This document shows, in pieces, positions 25,837 to 35,203 of a stretch of 64,000 nucleotides of DNA. Location of the stretch: positions 62,001-126,000 of the forward strand of contig NZ_BMLK01000009.1 of assembly GCF_014645195.1 (NCBI RefSeq), given 5' to 3'. Each line of letters starts with the position of its first letter. Within the stretch, counting starts at the first letter, position 1. This DNA is from Novosphingobium indicum. GTDB taxonomy: Bacteria > Pseudomonadota > Alphaproteobacteria > Sphingomonadales > Sphingomonadaceae. The notes beneath the pieces were generated by a model. The model was given only the letters and a program-made list of their open reading frames with translations, was not told where the DNA came from and made no database searches. A program made the translations under genes and the position numbers.

Positions 25837-26577
25837 TCAGTTACGCTGGCCGAGGAAGCTCAGCAGGAACTGGAACATGTTGATGAAGTCCAGATAGAGG
25901 CTGAGCGCGCCGAGGATCACGGCCTTGCCGACGAACTCGGTGCCACGCAGGTGGTAGTACTGATTCTTCAGCATCTGGGTATCGTAAGCGGTGAGGCCTG
26001 CGAAGATCAGGACGCCGAGAACCGAAATCGCCAGCTGCAGCACGGTCGAACCGACAAACAGATTGATCAGCATGGCCACGAGGATACCCACGAGACCCAT
26101 GATCAGGAAGGTACCGAAGCCCGAGAGATCCTTCTTCGTCGTGTAGCCATAGAGGCTGAGACCGGCGAAAGCCGCCGCCGTCGCGAAGAAGGTCGTTGCA
26201 ATGGAGCTTGCGGTGAAGACCAGGAAGATCGTCGAAAGCGACAGGCCCATGACCACACAGAAGCCCCAGTAGAGCATCTTGAGGGTCGATTCCTGGAAGC
26301 GGTTTGCACCGCCGCTGATCGCAAACACGAACCCGAGCGGCGCCAGCATGACCAGCCAGCGCACCGGCGAGGCGATCATCTGCATGGCCATGCCGGAATT
26401 CGCAAACAACATTGCCACGATGCCCGAAAGGAGCACACCGGAAGCCATGTAGTTGTAAATCGACAACATGTGCCGACGCAGCCCCATGTCATACGAGGCC
26501 CGGCCATCCGCACGTCCGTCCAGGCTGGGCGACGCACCAAAGCCCTGTCGGGACTGGGGGTCGTTCCAATTCGCCAT
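25837..26577 (-). CDS. Bax inhibitor-1/YccA family membrane protein
   Basis: The 246-residue protein has seven hydrophobic segments typical of the BI-1 (TMBIM, YccA) family, including GLTAYDTQMLKNQYYH near 198 to 213 before the last helices. The start at 26577 is preceded by GGGAG and begins with the conserved-style MANWNDP. An upstream in-frame ATG would add 18 residues without a good ribosome site. BI-1 proteins affect ion leak and FtsH-type proteolysis; the bacterial role is unclear. It is monocistronic, ending at the terminator noted. Confidence 0.88.
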   Translation of the reverse strand: MANWNDPQSRQGFGASPSLDGRADGRASYDMGLRRHMLSIYNYMASGVLLSGIVAMLFANSGMAMQMIASPVRWLVMLAPLGFVFAISGGANRFQESTLKMLYWGFCVVMGLSLSTIFLVFTASSIATTFFATAAAFAGLSLYGYTTKKDLSGFGTFLIMGLVGILVAMLINLFVGSTVLQLAISVLGVLIFAGLTAYDTQMLKNQYYHLRGTEFVGKAVILGALSLYLDFINMFQFLLSFLGQRN

Positions 26578-26703
26578 TTCAAACTCCCTTTCGCGGGGTT
26601 TTCCGCACAACGCGGCCCCGCACAGTCCCAATATCGGCGCGGCCGGTTAAAGATTCAAGAAAAACCGGTGCGAGGTATTTGTGACAAAGTGTAAGAGCTG
26701 TGC

Positions 26704-27525
26704 TCAGCGCTTTCGCGCCTCTGCCGCCATTTCCGCATTACGATCGCGAGAAGCCGTCATGGCCTCGGCAATGACGTCGGCCAGAGCCGAACCTTCGTCG
26801 AGAATATTCAGCCCGGCACGGGTCGAACCTCCGGGGCTCGCCACGCGATCGGCCAGCTCTCCCGGCGAAACGGGAGGCGTCGCGCGGGCCTGCTCCGAAG
26901 CCAGCTGCGCGGCCCCCTCCACCATCGCCAGGGCAAGGCGCTGCGACTGATCCTCGTCGAGGCCGAGCGCGACGGCTCCGGCGGCAAGCGACTGGATAAA
27001 ACGATAGACGAACGCGGGCCCGCAGCCTGCCAGCGCAGTGACCGCGTCGAAAAGCGTCTCGTTCGCCAGCCATTCCGGCGTTCCGAGCGGCTCCATCAAT
27101 GCCGTGACTGCGGCACGCCCGGTTTCATCGAGCCCGCGCGAATCCAGCGCAATGGGAGACTTGCCGACTGCCGCCGCGAGATTGGGCATGACCCGCACGA
27201 TAGCCCCGGCATCGGGAAAGCGCTGGGCCAGACTGTCGAATTCCACCCCGGCAAGGATGGAGAACAGCGCGGTTTCTCGCCCGACCAGCGCGGCAACCGC
27301 CGGCGCTACCTCATCGAGGCCCTGGGGCTTCACCCCGATCATCACGGCATCGAAGCGACCATCGGGAAGATCGCGCAGCAACGTAACGCCCTCAGGCACT
27401 TCGGAACGGTGGGGATCGACTACCGTGAACCGGGAAGCGGGAATGCCGCCGGCGAGCCAGCCAGTGAGCATCGCACCGGCCATGTTGCCGCAGCCAACGA
27501 GCAGGATATTCTGAAATCTGTTCAT
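26704..27525 (-). CDS. proC: Pyrroline-5-carboxylate reductase
   Basis: The 273-residue protein catalyses the last step of proline synthesis with NAD(P)H. It has the N-terminal nucleotide motif VGCGNMAGAML (10 to 20) and the P5CR signature near the C-terminus (PPVSPGELADRVASPGGSTRAGL region, about 225 to 250). Its start at 27525 lies 47 bases after the stop of the YbjN-like gene, so it may be in the same transcript. Together with proB it places two of three proline genes in this window. Confidence 0.92.
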   Translation of the reverse strand: MNRFQNILLVGCGNMAGAMLTGWLAGGIPASRFTVVDPHRSEVPEGVTLLRDLPDGRFDAVMIGVKPQGLDEVAPAVAALVGRETALFSILAGVEFDSLAQRFPDAGAIVRVMPNLAAAVGKSPIALDSRGLDETGRAAVTALMEPLGTPEWLANETLFDAVTALAGCGPAFVYRFIQSLAAGAVALGLDEDQSQRLALAMVEGAAQLASEQARATPPVSPGELADRVASPGGSTRAGLNILDEGSALADVIAEAMTASRDRNAEMAAEARKR

Positions 27526-27572
27526 GGCGACGGCTTAGGCCAGCACCGCCACGCTGCCAAGGCCGGGGCGCA

Positions 27573-28091
27573 TCAGGCTTCCCCGGCAGCGTCCACCATC
27601 GCTGCGGCCAGCGCCTCGGCCGGGCTCTTGTCACCCCACAGGATAAACTGGAACACGGGATAGAAGCGGTCGCACTCCTCAAGCGCGGCCTCGACAACCA
27701 TCTGGGCCTGCCCCGGCCCCAGCAGTCCCTCTTCGCCCAGCATCAGGCCGTAACGGTAAAGAACGACACCGCCGTTCGACCAGACGTCGAAGTGCCCCAG
27801 CCAGATCTGCTCATTGATGAGCGCCAGCGCCTCGTAGACGGCCGCGCGCTTGACATCGTTGATGCGGATGTCCGGCAGGCAGAGAAGCTGCAGCACGCGA
27901 TCCTCCGCACGCCACACCGCCTGAACCTGATAGGTGGCCCAGGCCCCCTTCACTTCCGCGGAGATCTCGTCTTCGCTCGTGAATTCGAAGGGCCAGCCGC
28001 GCGCCTCGAACAGGGACGCGAGCATCTCCACCGGAGCTGCCTCATCGTCGCGATCGATATCGTCCTGCACGGTCCTCATAAATTCCGACAC
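27573..28091 (-). CDS. YbjN domain-containing protein
   Basis: The 172-residue protein shows the YbjN (T3SS chaperone-like) fold pattern: ASLFEARGWPFEF, a beta-strand set, INEQIWLGHFDVWSNGGVVLYRYGL, and a helical C-terminus. A GTG start at 28091 is preferred because GGAGGGTTT lies right before it; the ATG at 28079 would then be internal. Its role is poorly known, with motility and stress phenotypes reported for E. coli YbjN. It precedes proC on the same strand. No signal peptide is present. Confidence 0.78.
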   Translation of the reverse strand: MSEFMRTVQDDIDRDDEAAPVEMLASLFEARGWPFEFTSEDEISAEVKGAWATYQVQAVWRAEDRVLQLLCLPDIRINDVKRAAVYEALALINEQIWLGHFDVWSNGGVVLYRYGLMLGEEGLLGPGQAQMVVEAALEECDRFYPVFQFILWGDKSPAEALAAAMVDAAGEA

Positions 28092-28274
28092 AAACCCTCC
28101 GCTATTGCAATTGCATGGATGCTTTGTCCGGACGGGGGAGCACAATGCAGCGGACTCGATCACCTGCGCAAAACTGCACAAGCCTGTTTACAGCGTGTGG
28201 ATAAGGCTAACCGGTTCTTAAGACTGTATCAAAACAATGCTGATTTTCGCCGCGAATTCGGGGCGGTTAGTCCG

Positions 28275-30047
28275 TCAGTCGACGGAGAGTACGTCCACGA
28301 CCTGACCGGCGGGACTGGTCCAGGGCAGTGCGCCCTCGATGCCCTCTTTTCGGAGATCCTGCACGAACTCGTTCGCGGCCTTCCGGCTATCGAACGGGCC
28401 AGCAAGGATGCGATGGGTGCGGCCCATTTCGGTGATGTGCGCCTTGCGCCCCTTGAACAGCTCGGGAGCCTGCCTGGTGTAGCGACGCCAGTCGAACGCG
28501 ATGGCATCCGTGTTACGACCGATACCGATCTGCACCCAGATACGGCTGGGATGCGCCGGCGGTGCAGGCTTCTTCGGCTTGGGCTTTTCCTCGACCTTCG
28601 GTTCGGGCTTCGCCGGCTCGATGCTTCGAATGTCGACAGCCCCGGACGCAGGCGCCGCCTTCTCGACGGGCTTGCCAAGATCGGCGAAGACCTCGGTAAG
28701 CGATGGCTGTACCGGCGGCGGAGGCGCGGAAGGTTGCGCTGGTTGCGGCGACCGTGCCGAGGGCAGACTCGCCAGATCGAAACCGGGCGCCGCTGCCTTC
28801 GCGGCGGGAGCGGACGTCGGGGCCGCCGCCACAGCAGCAGCCGGCTTGGATACGGCTGGCGCTGCTGCCTGCACGGGCTGGCGCACGGCAGGAGTTGGGG
28901 GTGGGGTTGGCGCCGACGTGGGAGTGGGAGTAGGAGTGGCTTCCTGACTGTTGCGCAGGGGAGGCAGTTCCCCGGTGCTTTCAATCGTGGGCTTGGGCTC
29001 GGGCGGCGCTACGCGGTCGGGATCCGCGGCGGCAACGCGCGTCTTGCGCGCGCTGTCAGCGCGGCTGGTCGTCTTTTTCGCTGCTTTGTCAGCCGACCGG
29101 GCGGTCTTGCGACTGCGGTTGCCGTCGAGCGGCTCCCCCCTCGGGACTAGTGCACTATCCGCAGTAGCAACGCGCCGGGGCGAGTACGCAGCAATGCGTG
29201 GATCATCACGACCGATTTCAGATGCACGGGGGAAACGACCCAGATCAGCGGCTGCAGCCTGCTGTGCCTTGGTGAGCCGCGGCATGTAGCGCAGATAAGG
29301 CGCGACGTTCTCGGCCAGTTGCGGCGGCAGGATGGTCTCGGTGATATTGACGGCCTCCTTGGTCTGGCCATCGATGGCCAGCGCAAAGGCGCGTGTGCGC
29401 CAGGCCGGTTTGTCCTGCTTGCGCAGCAAGGGCATCAAGGTCGCCTCAGCGGCCTCCTGATCCCCGCCAATGGCCTGACTGATGGCCAGCCGCAAACGCA
29501 GTTCGTCGGTGTCTTTCGATGCCAGCGCGGCAGAGTAATAACGCTGAGCCGTGACGTTATCGCCGACCAGATCATAGGCCAGGCCCCGATCGGCTGCGAT
29601 CTCATCGGTATCCGCGCCCGCCTTTTCGGCGGCTTCAAAAAGCGGGATTGCGCTGACCGGATCGCCTTTCAAAACGAACGTCCGGCCAAGCCCGGCCTTC
29701 ACACGGCCATCGTCAGGGGAAATCGCTTCTGCGCGGCGGTAGAAACCGACGGCCGCTTCCATGTCTCCAAGACCGCGTGCCGCATCGCCTGCTGCAATGA
29801 GAGCATCCACGTCGCGTGGATCGCGCCCGAGCCGGGCCAGCGCTTCATTGAGATTCTGGGTATCCTGCGAAGGTAGCGCCTGAACGACCGGCTGCGAAAC
29901 GACGGGAGCGCTCTGCGCAAAAACGGTTCCGGACAAAACCACCGAGCCGCTGACCGCCGCCAGCGTCACCGCCTTCAAGAACCTCTTTTCCACCCGCAAG
30001 ATCAGAGAAACCCTTGCCTGATACGGGACTTGCGCCCGCTTGTTCAT
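28275..30047 (-). CDS. TPR and SPOR-domain envelope protein
   Basis: The 590-residue protein has a signal peptide or anchor (AVTLAAVSGSVVLSGTVFA, about 27 to 45), TPR-like helical repeats (about 65 to 250), a long Pro/Thr/Ala-rich linker (about 320 to 490 with TPTPTPTSAPTPPP), and a C-terminal SPOR domain (about 505 to 590, RIWVQIGIGRNTDAI, ILAGPFDSRKAANEF). SPOR domains bind denuded glycan at the septum. Following ftsZ by 126 bases, it is a candidate division-site protein; that role is inferred. The start at 30047 has GGTGACG before it. Confidence 0.82.
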   Translation of the reverse strand: MNKRAQVPYQARVSLILRVEKRFLKAVTLAAVSGSVVLSGTVFAQSAPVVSQPVVQALPSQDTQNLNEALARLGRDPRDVDALIAAGDAARGLGDMEAAVGFYRRAEAISPDDGRVKAGLGRTFVLKGDPVSAIPLFEAAEKAGADTDEIAADRGLAYDLVGDNVTAQRYYSAALASKDTDELRLRLAISQAIGGDQEAAEATLMPLLRKQDKPAWRTRAFALAIDGQTKEAVNITETILPPQLAENVAPYLRYMPRLTKAQQAAAADLGRFPRASEIGRDDPRIAAYSPRRVATADSALVPRGEPLDGNRSRKTARSADKAAKKTTSRADSARKTRVAAADPDRVAPPEPKPTIESTGELPPLRNSQEATPTPTPTSAPTPPPTPAVRQPVQAAAPAVSKPAAAVAAAPTSAPAAKAAAPGFDLASLPSARSPQPAQPSAPPPPVQPSLTEVFADLGKPVEKAAPASGAVDIRSIEPAKPEPKVEEKPKPKKPAPPAHPSRIWVQIGIGRNTDAIAFDWRRYTRQAPELFKGRKAHITEMGRTHRILAGPFDSRKAANEFVQDLRKEGIEGALPWTSPAGQVVDVLSVD

Positions 30048-30121
30048 ATCGTCACCGCCCCGACGCGCGGCACTGATGCCGTGCAACGGGTTCGATGAAC
30101 CTCATGCGAACAGGCCGGGAA

Positions 30122-30142
30122 AGGGAGGCAGAACGCCTCCCT
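30122..30142 (-). terminator. Possible terminator after ftsZ
   Basis: Perfect 8-base arms AGGGAGGC and GCCTCCCT with a 5-base loop lie 31 bases past the ftsZ stop. On the minus strand only TTTCCC follows, so it may be a partial terminator that lets some transcription reach the SPOR gene. Confidence 0.4.
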
Positions 30143-30172
30143 GGCACGACAACGCGCTCCGGCTCTGCCCGA

Positions 30173-31750
30173 TTACTGGTTGTTCTGCCTGCCGAGAAAG
30201 CGCGGGATGCTGATCGAACTGCTGTCTTCGTCCTCATCGTCGTCAGCCGGAGCCTCGCTAGCGGCCGGCTTGGGACGGGAGAGACTCGTCATGCGTTCGA
30301 ACAGGGTGCTTCCGCCCCCGGCTGCGGGCTTGGGACGCGCCGCCTGGCTATCCTGACGCGGCTGCGGAGATGCTGCCTGACCTTCGCCGAGCAGCAGTTC
30401 GTCCTGCTTGCCCTGTGGACGCGGCGCGGCGGCGGCCGGCGCTTCTTCTTCCAGTCCCAGATCGAGCGGTTCCTTGCGAACCCCGCCAACGCCGGTCAGG
30501 CTGGCGTAGCTGCTCGATGAGGTCGAACCGGTGTTTTCTCCATCATCCAGCTCATCGCCGGCGCCAAGCTCAAGCTCGGCGGCAGGTTCATAGGGTTCCG
30601 GAACAGAAGAAGCGGCCGGCATCGGCTCTGCCTGGGGCGTTTCCGGCACGACAGGCGCGGGAGCCGGTGCGGTTTCGGAAACGCTGGGCGCCGGGGCAGG
30701 CTCGGACGTCGGCACAGCCGGACGGACCGGGCCGCGCGAAGCGCCCAGATTAAGCGGACGCGAAGCCTCTTCGGCCATTTCGGCAGTCTGCTCTATACCG
30801 GTGGCGACCACCGAAACCCGGATCTGACCCTGCAGGTTGGGATTGAAAGCCGAACCCCAGATGATGTTGGCGTCCTTGTCGACCAGTTCGCGGATGTGAT
30901 TCGCGGCCTCGTCCACTTCGAGCAGCTTCATATCGTCGCCGCCGATGATCGAGATGATCACGCCCTTGGCGCCCTGCATAGACACGCCGTCGAGCAGCGG
31001 GTTGGCAATGGCGCGTTCGGCGGCTTCGAGCGCACGGTTGGGACCTTCGCCCTCACCCGTGCCCATCATCGCCTTGCCCATCTCGCCCATGACCGAACGA
31101 ACGTCGGCAAAGTCGAGGTTAATCAGGCCCGGCATGACCATGAGGTCGGTGATCGAGCGCACGCCCTGCTGCAGCACTTCGTCGGCGAGCTGGAAGGCTT
31201 CCTTGAAGGTCGTCTCCGCCTTAGCGACGAGGAACAGGTTCTGGTTCGGAATGACGATGAGCGTATCGACATGCTTCTGCAGCTCTTCGATACCCGCTTC
31301 GGCAGCGCGCATGCGCCGCGTGCCTTCGAAAAGGAACGGCTTGGTTACCACGCCGACCGTCAGCACACCCTTGGCGCGCGCGGCTTCGGCGATGATCGGC
31401 GCCGCACCGGTGCCGGTGCCGCCGCCCATGCCTGCCGCGATGAAGACCATGTGCACGCCATCAAGCAGGCGGTCGATCTCTTCGAGCGTCTCTTCGGCAG
31501 CAGCCCGGCCGACTTCGGGACGCGAACCTGCGCCGAGGCCCTGCGTGATATCCGGACCGAGCTGCACGCGCGTTTCCGCGATGGAATTGTTCAGCGCCTG
31601 CGCATCGGTGTTGGTGACGACGAAGTCGACACCCTCGATCTGCGCTTCGATCATGTTGGCGATGGCATTGCCGCCGGCGCCACCCACGCCGATCACGACA
31701 ATCCGGGGACGCAGTTCGTCGATCGCCGGCGGTCCGATATTAATGCTCAT
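30173..31750 (-). CDS. ftsZ: Cell division protein FtsZ
   Basis: The 525-residue tubulin homologue forms the Z ring. It has the GTP signature GGGTGTG (109 to 115) and the T7-loop NLDFAD (211 to 216). After the globular domain (to about 320) there is a very long disordered linker rich in Pro, Ala and acidic residues (about 325 to 505), typical of alphaproteobacteria. The C-terminal peptide [11 protein letters not shown] binds FtsA and other partners. It is the last gene of the dcw cluster, with a 190-base gap after ftsA that may hold its own promoter. Confidence 0.97.
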   Translation of the reverse strand: MSINIGPPAIDELRPRIVVIGVGGAGGNAIANMIEAQIEGVDFVVTNTDAQALNNSIAETRVQLGPDITQGLGAGSRPEVGRAAAEETLEEIDRLLDGVHMVFIAAGMGGGTGTGAAPIIAEAARAKGVLTVGVVTKPFLFEGTRRMRAAEAGIEELQKHVDTLIVIPNQNLFLVAKAETTFKEAFQLADEVLQQGVRSITDLMVMPGLINLDFADVRSVMGEMGKAMMGTGEGEGPNRALEAAERAIANPLLDGVSMQGAKGVIISIIGGDDMKLLEVDEAANHIRELVDKDANIIWGSAFNPNLQGQIRVSVVATGIEQTAEMAEEASRPLNLGASRGPVRPAVPTSEPAPAPSVSETAPAPAPVVPETPQAEPMPAASSVPEPYEPAAELELGAGDELDDGENTGSTSSSSYASLTGVGGVRKEPLDLGLEEEAPAAAAPRPQGKQDELLLGEGQAASPQPRQDSQAARPKPAAGGGSTLFERMTSLSRPKPAASEAPADDDEDEDSSSISIPRFLGRQNNQ

Positions 31751-31940
31751 TTTGCTCTCCTGGCGCTCGAGCGCGCGAAGACATTTCTTTGATCAGTCTG
31801 ATTGCACGCTTCGACTCGTCGAGGCAAAGCATGGTAAACCTTTGTCCACAACGAAAACCGCCAACTCGCGGGGACCAGCGGCCTTCCGACCGCAGTACAG
31901 GCACGGTTCGCCGGGTCATCAATTCGGGCAATTCCTGAGT

Positions 31941-33221
31941 TCAAAAGTATTCCTTCAACGCGTGATAGACACGGCCGACCATTCCAAAGCCGCCCAACTT
32001 GATCGTTCTTTGCGTGTTGCGGCCCATCGCGCGAATGTCGACAGGATCCGCCGCCGCATAAAGTACCAGCCCGGCAAGGGTCGAAAAGCCCGGCTTCACG
32101 TGGGCTTCGGCCAGCCCTGACAAGTGCGGCACGCGGCCTATGCGCACCGGCTTGCCAAGCGCCGCCTGCGCATAGTCGGCAAGCCCCACGAGTTCCGCAC
32201 CACCGCCGGTAAAGACGATCTGCTTCCCGCGCTGGCCGGTAAAGCGCATCGTCTTGAGCGCCTTGTTCACCTCTTCCATCACCACGCCGAGATGGCCGGT
32301 GATGACGCCAATAAGTTCGGCGCGCGGAATGCGGTTCTTCTCGTCCGCATGCCTTGCGAGAGGGCCGGTTTCCTCCTCGCCCGGCGCGTTTACCGGGATC
32401 ATCTCGCGATGATCGTGCGGGCTGGCGATCGCCGAGCCGTTGACGCACTTCAGGCGCTCGGCCTGATAGCAGCGGATGCCGAAGGCCGAGGCGACCGCAT
32501 CGGTCAAGTCCGCCGAGCCCATGGGAATCGCGATCATGTCCTTGAGCAGGCCTTGCTCGTAGATCGCAACGTTGGTGACTTCCGCACCGAATTCAACCAG
32601 CGCCACACCCAGATCGCGCTCCTCGGGCGAGAGGCAGGCCTGCCCGGCCGCAATGGGCGAGCCGACGACGGCCTCGACTTCGAGATGCGCGCTCTGGACC
32701 GCTTCGGTGAGATTGCGAATGGGCGCCCCGTCCGCCAGTACGACGTGAATATCAACACCCAGCCGCTCGGCATGCAGGCCGCGCGGATTGCTGACCCCAT
32801 GGGCGCCATCGAGGCGGTACTGGGCCGGCTGGGCGTGCAGGACCATGCGGCCATCGGGCTGGATCACGTCGCGGGCGGACAGCAGCAACTGGTCGATGTC
32901 TTCCTGTTCGATCCTACGGCCACCGATCTCGGCATCGAACTGGTCGATGCGGCTCGCCAGCCCCGCCCCCGAGCAGCCGATCCAGACTTTCTGAACGGCG
33001 GTGTCGGCCATCTTCTCGGCCCGATCGATGGCATCGCGCACGGCATAAGTGGCGGCGGCGATGTCGGTCACATAGCCGCGCTTGATGCCCTGGCTCGCGC
33101 GGTGGCCCGAGCCCAGCACGACCATGTCGCCCAGCTCGTTGATCCCCGCGACAATCGCGGAAATGCGGAACGATCCGATATTCACCGCGCCGAAGACACG
33201 CGCGATTCTTGGGGCCGCCAT
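31941..33221 (-). CDS. ftsA: Cell division protein FtsA
   Basis: The 426-residue actin-like ATPase anchors FtsZ to the membrane. It has the actin-fold order with phosphate loops (GSFRISAIVAGI near the start, GAEVTNVAIYEQGLLKD, and FTGGGAELVGLADYAQ) and the 1C domain insertion. The last residues form a short amphipathic membrane-targeting helix (GMVGRVYHALKEYF). It starts 2 bases after the ftsQ stop. Confidence 0.96.
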   Translation of the reverse strand: MAAPRIARVFGAVNIGSFRISAIVAGINELGDMVVLGSGHRASQGIKRGYVTDIAAATYAVRDAIDRAEKMADTAVQKVWIGCSGAGLASRIDQFDAEIGGRRIEQEDIDQLLLSARDVIQPDGRMVLHAQPAQYRLDGAHGVSNPRGLHAERLGVDIHVVLADGAPIRNLTEAVQSAHLEVEAVVGSPIAAGQACLSPEERDLGVALVEFGAEVTNVAIYEQGLLKDMIAIPMGSADLTDAVASAFGIRCYQAERLKCVNGSAIASPHDHREMIPVNAPGEEETGPLARHADEKNRIPRAELIGVITGHLGVVMEEVNKALKTMRFTGQRGKQIVFTGGGAELVGLADYAQAALGKPVRIGRVPHLSGLAEAHVKPGFSTLAGLVLYAAADPVDIRAMGRNTQRTIKLGGFGMVGRVYHALKEYF

Positions 33222-33223
33222 TC

Positions 33224-34159
33224 CTAGTCTCCCGCCTGAGCCGTATGCGGAACCGCTCCGGCTTTCAGGGCCAGTTCCTTGCCCTCTTCATCGGGCACGC
33301 GAAGATAGATCCGGTCCTTCGCCCGCATGTCGAAAGCGGTAACCTTGCCGCCAAGCAGCCGATTGGTGCCATCCAGCCGGGCGAAAGTCACCAGTGAACT
33401 GGCCGCTTCACGCCCGCCTTCCGGCAGCGCCAGCACCTGTCCCGTCTGGAACGTGAGGTTCCAGCGGCGGTTCCCGATCCACTCCGCTTCCGCCACGCGC
33501 GGCTTGAGCGCGGGAGCAGCCTCCAGCAGTTGCGAGAGCGCGACGACCTGCTGTCCTGCACCGGGGCCGGACACGATCAGCTTGCCCTGCGCATTCTTGC
33601 GGCTGACGGTTTCGAGCTCATGCCCGGACTTGTCGATCAGCACGAAGTGGTCGGCCTTGCGCAGCACAGCGCTGGGCTTGCGCTCGACGATGTCGATCAC
33701 CAGCGTATCGGGCAGTTGCCGCGAGACCCGCGCATCCTTGACCCACGAGAGCTCGAGCAATTCGCTGCGCAGCCCGTCCAGGTCCACCATGGTCATCGAC
33801 CGGTCACGCTCGGCCAGCGCCTTTTCGTAGACCTTGAGCTCGTTGATGTTCTTCACACCGCGCACTTCGACGCGCTTCACTTCGAAGCCGGCATCGGACG
33901 CGACCTGGGCAAACTGCATCTCGGCCATGGTCGGCAGTCCCGCCATCGAGGCCACAACCCATGCAAGGACAGCCGCGCCGCCCAGAATGGCGAAGAGGAA
34001 GATACGGTGCAGCTGCTCTTCGGAGAACGGCAGCCAGCCCATAGCCATGTCGACAGCCGAACCGGTACGCGCCCTGGCCGTCCGCACCTTGGCCTTGTTG
34101 CCCTGCGCAGCGGCCGACTTGCGCGCCGTCTTCGCCTTGCGCCGGATCGTCGTGCTCAT
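33224..34159 (-). CDS. ftsQ: Cell division protein FtsQ
   Basis: The 311-residue bitopic protein has a very basic cytoplasmic N-terminus, one membrane helix (about 50 to 75, IFLFAILGGAAVLAWVVASMAG in part), a POTRA domain (about 85 to 155, EVKRVEVRGVKNI) and the FtsQ/DivIB beta domain. It links FtsL and the septal synthase to the divisome. It overlaps ddl by 4 bases and is followed by ftsA at 2 bases. Confidence 0.94.
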   Translation of the reverse strand: MSTTIRRKAKTARKSAAAQGNKAKVRTARARTGSAVDMAMGWLPFSEEQLHRIFLFAILGGAAVLAWVVASMAGLPTMAEMQFAQVASDAGFEVKRVEVRGVKNINELKVYEKALAERDRSMTMVDLDGLRSELLELSWVKDARVSRQLPDTLVIDIVERKPSAVLRKADHFVLIDKSGHELETVSRKNAQGKLIVSGPGAGQQVVALSQLLEAAPALKPRVAEAEWIGNRRWNLTFQTGQVLALPEGGREAASSLVTFARLDGTNRLLGGKVTAFDMRAKDRIYLRVPDEEGKELALKAGAVPHTAQAGD

Positions 34160-35112
34160 TTGGCCCCCTTCCGCTTCTCGGCGTCAGCCAGTGCCTCGGC
34201 GATGATCGCCTCGACCAGATCGGGATAGTCCATGCCGCAGGCCTTGGCCTGCTCGGGCACGAGGCTGAGCGGCGTCATGCCCGGCTGGGTATTGGTTTCG
34301 AGCAGGAAAAGCCCTTCCACGCCTTGCGTGTCATCCCAGCGGAAATCCGAACGGCTGGTCCCCTTGCAGCCGAGCAACTGGTGCGCACGCAGGGCCAGAT
34401 CCTTGCAGGCCTGCGTGATCTCATCGGGGACCTCCGCCGGGCAGACGTGTTCGGTCATTCCGTCGGTGTACTTGGAATCGAAGTCGTAAAAGCCGGACTT
34501 GGGCTTGAGTTCGGTGACCAGCAGCGCGCGATCGCCGATGACCGCCGTCGTCAACTCGCGCCCGCGAATGTACGGTTCGGCCAGAAGGTGATCGAACTCC
34601 TGCCAAGGGCCCTTGGCATCGCGCGCGATAGGGTTGCCGTAATTGCCCTCGTCGGTGACTATGGCGACGCCGACCGAGGATCCCTCGTTCACAGGCTTGA
34701 GCACATAGGGGCGCGGCAGCGGATCACGCTCGTAGATTTCCTCGCTCGCGACAATGCGCCCGCCCGGCATCGGAATGCCATGCGGCACCAGCGCCTGCTT
34801 GGTCAGTTCCTTGTCGATGGCGATCACCGAGGTAGCGAGGCCCGAGTGCGTGTACGTGAGGCCCATCAGGTCCATCATGCCCTGCACCGTGCCATCCTCG
34901 CCCGGCGCGCCGTGAAGGGCATTGAACACGACATCCGGCTTCGTCTCGGCCAGCCTGATCGCGACATCGCGGTCCATATCGATGCGCGTGACCTTGTGGC
35001 CCTTGCTCTCCAGAGCCTTGGCAACGCCCTCCCCGCTCATCAGCGAGACCGGCCGTTCGTTCGACCAGCCGCCCATCAGGACCGCAACGTGGAGCTTGGG
35101 CAACGACATCAA
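34156..35112 (-). CDS. ddlB: D-alanine--D-alanine ligase
   Basis: The 318-residue ATP-grasp enzyme makes the D-Ala-D-Ala dipeptide used by MurF. Diagnostic segments are the N-terminal AVLMGGWSNERPVSLMSG, the FNALHGAPGEDGTVQG (about 62 to 77) and the DFRWDDTQG with LLETNTQPGMTPLSLVPEQA metal-binding region. A start one codon later (MSLPK) is equally possible. Its start lies downstream of a 29-base inverted repeat that splits it from murB. Confidence 0.95.
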   Translation of the reverse strand: MMSLPKLHVAVLMGGWSNERPVSLMSGEGVAKALESKGHKVTRIDMDRDVAIRLAETKPDVVFNALHGAPGEDGTVQGMMDLMGLTYTHSGLATSVIAIDKELTKQALVPHGIPMPGGRIVASEEIYERDPLPRPYVLKPVNEGSSVGVAIVTDEGNYGNPIARDAKGPWQEFDHLLAEPYIRGRELTTAVIGDRALLVTELKPKSGFYDFDSKYTDGMTEHVCPAEVPDEITQACKDLALRAHQLLGCKGTSRSDFRWDDTQGVEGLFLLETNTQPGMTPLSLVPEQAKACGMDYPDLVEAIIAEALADAEKRKGAK

Positions 35113-35122
35113 TCAATACTCT

Positions 35123-35190
35123 CCGTTCGTGTCGAGCGAAGTCGAGACACGTGGGCTCTTGCGTGTCTCGACTTCGCTCGACACGAACGG
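35123..35190. repeat. Perfect 29-base inverted repeat between murB and ddl
   Basis: The arms 35123 to 35151 and 35162 to 35190 are exact reverse complements over 29 bases around a 10-base loop. Each arm contains the core GTCGAGCGAAGTCGAGACAC or its complement. It fills most of the 91-base murB-ddl gap. There is no T-tract, so it is not a normal terminator, but in RNA it would form a very stable hairpin. It looks like a dispersed palindromic repeat of a type common in sphingomonads. Confidence 0.85.
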
Positions 35191-35203
35191 GGTGATGCAG
35201 GGC

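Noticed and set aside
24901-26694. Long plus-strand frame across the lipoprotein and Bax-inhibitor genes
   Set aside because: It spans two convincing genes, a terminator and intergenic sequence on the other strand, and its product is a His/Arg-rich low-complexity string.
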